Origin: Asterionellopsis glacialis
Lineage: Eukaryota; Bacillariophyta; Plagiogrammaphyceae; Rhaphoneidales; Asterionellopsidaceae
Direction of reading: 5' to 3'
Assembly: GCA_014885115.2 (NCBI GenBank)
Contig: WKLE02006661.1
Coordinates: 1 to 22,832 of the forward strand
DNA: 22,832 bases
Shown here one piece after another: positions 18,556 to 22,832 of the stretch (its first letter is position 1; the number at the start of each line of letters is the position of its first letter). A program made the position numbers and the translations under genes. Below the pieces are notes generated by a model. It had not been told where the DNA came from, did not search any database, and worked only from the letters and a program-made list of their open reading frames with translations.

Positions 18556-19131
18556 GTTCCTTACGAGTAAATCGCAATAGACGCTAATAATCCTCTTTGA
18601 AGTTGTGCGTTGTTAAAGGATGAAATGATTATTTCCAGTCCTCAAAAGCAACAACCAGCAGTCGGTGCAGAGACAGCAAAAGGGCAACACAAATTTGTGA
18701 GAAAATGCGGATACAGAATGATCCGCAAAGAACCTTGACCAGCTCTGCATTATCTTTTTTTCGATGGACGTCCCCCCGAGCTACAGTAGCTTTCGAGCTT
18801 TGCTTGTGCTCTCCAGCTAGTAGAGAGCTGAGAGCTCCTCTTAGAGATGAAGAAAAAGTCTGTCTGTGTCCCCCCCGCCCGAGTCTTTGCGTGTTTCACG
18901 TGTGTTGTTGGTTGTTGCTTAGTTCTGAGCTACATAATTTTTTGCGTTCTATTATAGTACCTGACCAAAAATACGACGGAAAGCCAACGGTACATTGAAA
19001 TGTATTTTCACAATAATCACGTACATTACGATAATGATGTTGTATACTTCAAGAATAGGCAGATTCTGACAAAAGAAATAACAAACATCGATCTTTAGTC
19101 GGGCACTTTTAAAACATGTGTCTAATCTTTT
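18556..19131. promoter_or_regulatory. Upstream region of the chaperone gene, with an AGCT cluster
   Basis: No coding frame is supported. It contains the promoter of the chaperone gene (start at 18555, minus strand) and the 3' UTR of the hydrolase gene. Six AGCT words occur between 18779 and 18836. A C-rich run lies near 18870-18880. Confidence 0.4.
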
Positions 19132-20343
19132 TTAATTTTCACAGAAGTCTGATATACCTTGTACAAGTACTTGGATGTACTTTGTACCATTAAAGGAATG
19201 ATTGGCACCTTGAATAATCATTAGTTTATTATTTGGTATTTGTTCCGCAAACAACGATGCATTCGATACAGGAACAGTTGTATCTTGATCACCATGTATA
19301 ATGAGGATTGTTGATTGCTGTATCTTGGAAACAAAATTAGAATCAAGAGATGCACGTTCATCAAAATCTTTCACGGTGACAACAAATTTCCGTTTCGTAC
19401 CCAAAATATACCTTGTATATTGACCTACTTGTTCTAATGATTGACGTTCTTCTATAGACAATGCATTGAGCATTTCTGACTTTTCTTGTGGATAGAATCG
19501 TCCTGACATTGCTACAAAGTGAGGAACATGATAACGATGTTGTCGCGTCATATTATCCACGTCATAATTAGTCTTGTTGCTGCTGTCCTCAAGTTGATTA
19601 CTGTTATTTTGTTTGGATTCTTCCGCCGTTTCTTTTGTGTCTCTTTGGTGTTGTTCTCGTTGTTGCGATTCTTGTTCCCACGCATATCGTAAAATAGCCA
19701 CACAACCCTTGGAATGTCCAATGATACATGATACATGATGAATTTTCATTTGAGTTTGTATAAAATTAACGATACATTGTAAATCTTGTACTTGATTTGA
19801 ATAATTCCCCTGTCTCCATTCACCTTCTGAATGTCCATCACCTGTAAAATCAAATCTCAATGTATGACATTTCATTTGGTACGATAAATTAATACCTAAA
19901 TGTCCAATTAGCATTTGATTCCTCCAACTTAGAAACCCATGGCATATAATTATAAGGGGGAGCGCAGGATCTATATCAAATCTTGTTCCTGGAATACTGG
20001 TATTGTTAAAACCTTGTACTGTCACATAGTTATTCTTCTTGGTCGTAGTCTCCAACGGCGTTGTTGATGTTGCGTTTGTCGTAGTACTTCTTGGTCCGAT
20101 ATATTTTACTAAACTACATGCCAAGGCAACACCCTTTTGAGAACCTTCAATAAAAAATTCAACTTCTTCTACTAAATCAGTATTAACAGTTCGAGGAATC
20201 ATGGGTGGAGGATAACCTTCACATTCGCGTCGTGGTGATAATTTTGTAGTAGTAGTGGACATGGATGGTGGTGCTGGTGATTGCTTGCCTTCCTCATTGT
20301 CGTCTACTACTGCCTCGGACAGGGAACTTGGAATACAGCCCAT
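19132..20343 (-). CDS. Alpha/beta hydrolase with N-terminal acylation motif, 403 aa
   Basis: Single exon, ATG start. The N-terminus MGCIPSS fits N-myristoylation on Gly2 with palmitoylation on Cys3, so the enzyme probably sits on a membrane. Residues 4-110 are low-complexity apart from VEEVEFFIEGSQKGVALACSLV. The hydrolase fold starts near 128: LIIICHGF with HGF (135-137) as oxyanion-hole motif, FDFTGDGHSEG near 165-173, the nucleophile elbow GHSKG (Ser211), then a Gln/Asn-rich insertion at about 223-268 in the lid position. The acid is probably Asp354 in HGDQDTTVP and the base His382 in GANHSF, giving a complete Ser-Asp-His triad. Related serine hydrolases act on esters, acylglycerols or acyl-proteins. 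The substrate is not predictable here. Confidence 0.85.
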   Translation of the reverse strand: MGCIPSSLSEAVVDDNEEGKQSPAPPSMSTTTTKLSPRRECEGYPPPMIPRTVNTDLVEEVEFFIEGSQKGVALACSLVKYIGPRSTTTNATSTTPLETTTKKNNYVTVQGFNNTSIPGTRFDIDPALPLIIICHGFLSWRNQMLIGHLGINLSYQMKCHTLRFDFTGDGHSEGEWRQGNYSNQVQDLQCIVNFIQTQMKIHHVSCIIGHSKGCVAILRYAWEQESQQREQHQRDTKETAEESKQNNSNQLEDSSNKTNYDVDNMTRQHRYHVPHFVAMSGRFYPQEKSEMLNALSIEERQSLEQVGQYTRYILGTKRKFVVTVKDFDERASLDSNFVSKIQQSTILIIHGDQDTTVPVSNASLFAEQIPNNKLMIIQGANHSFNGTKYIQVLVQGISDFCEN

Positions 20344-20734
20344 GCTAGAGTATGTTATAATGTATGTATTGTAGTCTTATATCAGAGGAGAACGACCGCA
20401 TCATTGTGAGAAAAGGGTACGAGTAAGGTCTGTTTGTCTGGTGATGTCAGATGCAGCCGATCTCAATCTCAAATCTTTTCCATAAAAATCACTCCTAATA
20501 GGTTTCTACTTTCTAGGGTGGATTTACTGGGCGCCACTAAAAGAAGTGTAACACTTCTCTTCGTATTTATTACTATTGCATTGGGAGCGTTGGAGGCAGT
20601 CACCCGATTTCGAGATTCTTCAATTTTCAACAACTGCTAGGTGATTTCAGATTGTTGGCTCATGGCTCATCCGCACATAACGTCTCCATCCAGTTTGAAG
20701 CCAAGAATACAATTGTACGAGTATATCATTCCCA
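20344..20734. promoter_or_regulatory. Divergent intergenic region between hydrolase and small ORF
   Basis: 390 bp upstream of the hydrolase start. It contains a short plus-strand frame (20434-20640) that resembles no protein I know. An AT-rich stretch right upstream of the hydrolase (about 20349-20385) could be its core promoter. Nothing else is recognised. Confidence 0.35.
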
Positions 20735-20968
20735 ATGTCTGATCAGAATAGTAATCAAAAACAATTGACGGGTTTGAGAGTTGCTCAATCTGAACTCATG
20801 AGTGGTTCAACGCAAGGAGAGGTTTATCAGCAACTTTCACCCGGTGCTGCAATGTTCCTTACAGATCGTTCTTTGGTATTATCGAACGTTTCTGACCAAA
20901 TTCATCAACTTGTTCAATCATCACCACCAGAATCCATCAAGAATGATGTAGCAAAACGGAATTCATAA
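20735..20968 (+). CDS. Small uncharacterised protein, 77 aa (faint prefoldin-beta resemblance)
   Basis: ATG to stop with balanced composition and no repeat-derived residues, which makes it look more like a gene than neighbouring frames. The N-terminal half is a polar, Gln-rich helix (NQKQLTGLRVAQSELM). It is followed by GEVYQQLSPGAAMFLTDRSLVL and a second short helix (VSDQIHQLVQ). The helix, (V)Y-xx-(hydrophobic/G)-xx-MFL, helix order is loosely like the hairpin of beta-type prefoldin subunits, but the coiled coils would be far too short. It may be a complete micro-protein, the last exon of a larger gene, or spurious. No splice sites that would extend it convincingly were found. Confidence 0.4.
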   Translation: MSDQNSNQKQLTGLRVAQSELMSGSTQGEVYQQLSPGAAMFLTDRSLVLSNVSDQIHQLVQSSPPESIKNDVAKRNS

Positions 20969-21432
20969 TGTCTCCAACTCATGCATACAATTTGTAATTC
21001 ACTAGAGGTCTGGCATGCTACCGAAATGGGCAGGAACAAAAATAAAAAATATACAGCTTCCGTCAAACACACCATCACCAGCAAATGTCACCCAAGGCGT
21101 CTGATTTATTTCTCTAGTAGAGTTAAGAAAATTGTCGGACTCTTCGTGACGTTGCAGCACGCAGTCAAATTATCTGAAATCTTTAATTTTGACACGAACT
21201 ACTCCTAACTAGGATGGCGTGGCTATATAATACCAACAGTATATGCATTCCCCTTGAATCTAAATTAATTTTAAACTCTTGCTACAATGTCTTTTCTTCA
21301 GAAACATGCGTTAATGACACTCATTTTACGTTGAAAAGAATACACACATGATTGGCTTTTATAAAACAATTTTTTCTCCCAAGACTTGGTTTTAAAACTA
21401 ACCCAGAATGCCATAGTGAGATTAAAGGGTAA
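20969..21432. other. AT-rich intergenic region between small ORF and short LRR gene
   Basis: About 460 bp of AT-rich DNA between converging genes, expected to hold their 3' UTRs. No coding frame, repeat or RNA structure is recognised. Confidence 0.45.
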
Positions 21433-22131
21433 TCAGCATGCAATATGATTTCTGTTCGACGCGCCTTTCCATAAGTGTGGCAACTCTAGTAATAGGCCAA
21501 ATAATGTATTTGGATTCTCGTTTACCCTTTCCAATACGAATGGGACTAAATTCAATGGTCCGTCCAGTACTACTCGCCGCCCTGCCCGATTCAACAAGAG
21601 ATAATGATGAATTTTCATTTCAAGTCTTTCAAACTTTGGAGACCACCGTTTGTCGTCCCAAACCAAAAGTTCTTCTATTGTACTATTTGCCTCCAGAGCT
21701 TCCATCAAAGTTTGCAGACCTTCAAGTCCAAAGTCATTATTGCTCAAATCTAGCCGCTGGATAGCAGAATTGATAGATAATGCTTTTGCAATGGCTATTG
21801 CACCTTTGTCAGCGATCATATTGTTACTCAGGTTTACTGAGAGTAACTTATGGTTTAGTTTGAGGAAATTTGCAACCGAAATCGCACCATTGTCATGAAT
21901 GTTATTTTCTGATAAATTTATACTTGACACTTGCATGTCTTTTCTAACTAAAGATGCCATCATGGATGTGACATCTTCGTCGCATAGTTGGCAACGAATA
22001 CACTCAATGTTAGATGATACAACATTGGGAATAGTATGTGCACCGGTTAGTTCTCGATGCTCATTTTCATCACTATTGTCGTGGATCACTTTGCATGACA
22101 CGACATCCTTGTAAGTTTGTTCATGGTCCAT
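21433..22131 (-). CDS. Short leucine-rich repeat (RNI-like) protein, 232 aa
   Basis: Single exon from an ATG. Residues about 35-160 hold four to five RNI-type repeats, each with a consensus like VSSINLSENNIHDNGAISVAN: a LxLSxN strand/turn followed by a helix with GAxxIAxxL. The arrangement matches the LRRs of NLRC3/RAN-GAP-like proteins. After the repeats comes a conserved-looking tail: helix KFERLEMKIHHYLLLNRAGRR, then PLNLVPFVLERVNENPNTLFGLLLELP. I believe tails of this LNRAGR type recur in diatom LRR proteins, but I cannot verify that here. The N-terminal ~35 residues are polar. No kinase, NACHT or membrane segment is present. It is a likely protein-interaction module with unknown partner, and a possible distant relative of the large LRR gene at 2111-5135. 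Confidence 0.82.
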   Translation of the reverse strand: MDHEQTYKDVVSCKVIHDNSDENEHRELTGAHTIPNVVSSNIECIRCQLCDEDVTSMMASLVRKDMQVSSINLSENNIHDNGAISVANFLKLNHKLLSVNLSNNMIADKGAIAIAKALSINSAIQRLDLSNNDFGLEGLQTLMEALEANSTIEELLVWDDKRWSPKFERLEMKIHHYLLLNRAGRRVVLDGPLNLVPFVLERVNENPNTLFGLLLELPHLWKGASNRNHIAC

Positions 22132-22323
22132 GGTGGAGTAATGCGTTTTAGAAAATTGGTGTCAATTGCAAATTAGAATTTTGTTAAAGATCGGCCGGTA
22201 AATTTAACCCACCATTTGCAGAGATATTCCGTTTTCTTATTGCTTGTTGTTTAGACATCAATAGTACTCCTAGTAATCTCGGCTTTCATGTGCTTTTTGA
22301 AAAAATATCTTGTCTCACTCTTT

Positions 22324-22427
22324 CTAGTCTGGTAGAAGGACTAGGACCTACCAGCTGCTCTGTCCTAGTCTTACGAGGATCTTTAGGACTAGACGCTAGA
22401 TGGAGTGGGACTGGAATATTAGTCCTA
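22324..22427. repeat. AGTCCTA/TAGGACT repeat cluster, right copy
   Basis: Repeated CTAGTC, GGACTAGGAC, GTCCTAGTC, TAGGACTAG and TAGTCCTA words occupy about 100 bp. A GGTAG...CTACC pair (22331-22352) encloses one of them. Closely similar to the cluster at 8878-8933. Confidence 0.55.
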
Positions 22428-22653
22428 ATTAAAATTCGGTCTTGTTAGTCTATTTGGTGTTGTAAACCCTAGTCCAGAAGAACGGAGAAACAATGTGGCG
22501 AAAGTCGATGCCTCAGTAGTCCTCAATATGTGACATGGGATCTGCGTGACTGTGTCTGTGATTCTCGTGTATGGTACACAACATATGCACGTCTCTTTGT
22601 TTGTTGCCAATAACTAGAGGACTATTTATTATACTTGTTGTTCTTGTAAAATC

Positions 22654-22675
22654 GTTGTTGTTGTTGTTGTTGTTG
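22654..22675. repeat. (GTT)7 microsatellite
   Basis: Seven consecutive GTT units. A simple repeat in gene-free DNA, probably length-polymorphic. Confidence 0.85.
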
Positions 22676-22803
22676 ACTCGGTCTATTTTACAAGTATTAT
22701 ACGTATTCTGTTATTTTGATTTTGATTCAAGGGATCATAAAAAATCATAACCACGGAGTGCGACCGTGCCGGGAGTTGTCTGAAAATCGAAATTTACTGG
22801 GGA

Positions 22804-22828
22804 GTACCATGTAGCTGGTACAGGTACG
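22804..22828. repeat. GTAC palindrome island 6 (runs to window edge)
   Basis: GTACCATGTAGCTGGTACAGGTAC lies at the window edge, echoing the left-edge island at 80-243. More copies may lie beyond the window. Confidence 0.55.
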
Positions 22829-22832
22829 CAGA

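Larger units (their letters stand above)
22132..22832. other. Gene-free right edge, repeat-rich
   Basis: This holds the promoter of the short LRR gene and repeat DNA: the AGTCCTA cluster (22324-22427), a GTT microsatellite (22654-22675) and a GTAC island at the very end. No coding frame is supported. Confidence 0.5.

Overview
The window looks like nuclear DNA of a stramenopile alga, most likely a diatom; I cannot name the species. The reasons are: compact genes with few short GT-AG introns (96-190 bp, pyrimidine-rich acceptors); a plastid-type bipartite leader with an A|F cleavage site (red-lineage complex plastids); a mitochondrial ferredoxin-like protein resembling the complex I bridge subunit of plants and algae; a DGAT2-family acyltransferase; and LRR proteins of the RNI-like type. 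No tRNA, rRNA, CRISPR array or transposase ORF was recognised.

Layout. 1-2110 is gene-free and rich in GTAC palindromic repeats. 2111-5135 (+, three exons) encodes a 909-aa LRR protein. It runs tail-to-tail, with a 46-bp gap, into 5182-7179 (-), a plastid-targeted FAD-dependent amine-oxidase/phytoene-desaturase-like enzyme. That gene diverges across about 540 bp, which holds CO2/cAMP-element-like sites and a strong dyad, from 7718-8431 (+, two exons), a mitochondrial C1-FDX-like protein. 8432-10960 is gene-free with repeats and foldbacks. 10961-13144 (+) is a LicD-like domain fused to a StrG-like 2-oxoglutarate/Fe(II) oxygenase domain. It converges on 13228-14538 (-, three exons), a DGAT2-family acyltransferase. 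That gene diverges from 15314-17461 (+, three exons), an OB-fold nucleic-acid-binding protein with a long Gln-rich tail. Then come 17890-18555 (-), a proteasome assembly chaperone 4-like protein; 19132-20343 (-), a probably lipid-anchored alpha/beta hydrolase; 20735-20968 (+), a small uncertain ORF; and 21433-22131 (-), a short LRR protein. The right end again carries AGTCCTA and GTAC repeats.

The genes are mostly single housekeeping or metabolic units, not a pathway cluster. Links worth testing are the divergent pair at 7180-7717 (plastid redox enzyme and respiratory subunit sharing one control region) and the divergent DGAT2/OB-fold pair. The most unusual coding feature is the LicD/2OG-oxygenase fusion. 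The most unusual non-coding feature is the family of short GTAC-centred palindromes confined almost entirely to gene-free DNA.

Exon structures were inferred by joining reading frames at consensus splice sites. Every junction proposed keeps the frame and rejoins a recognisable domain or composition. Family names come from motif recognition, not database searches.
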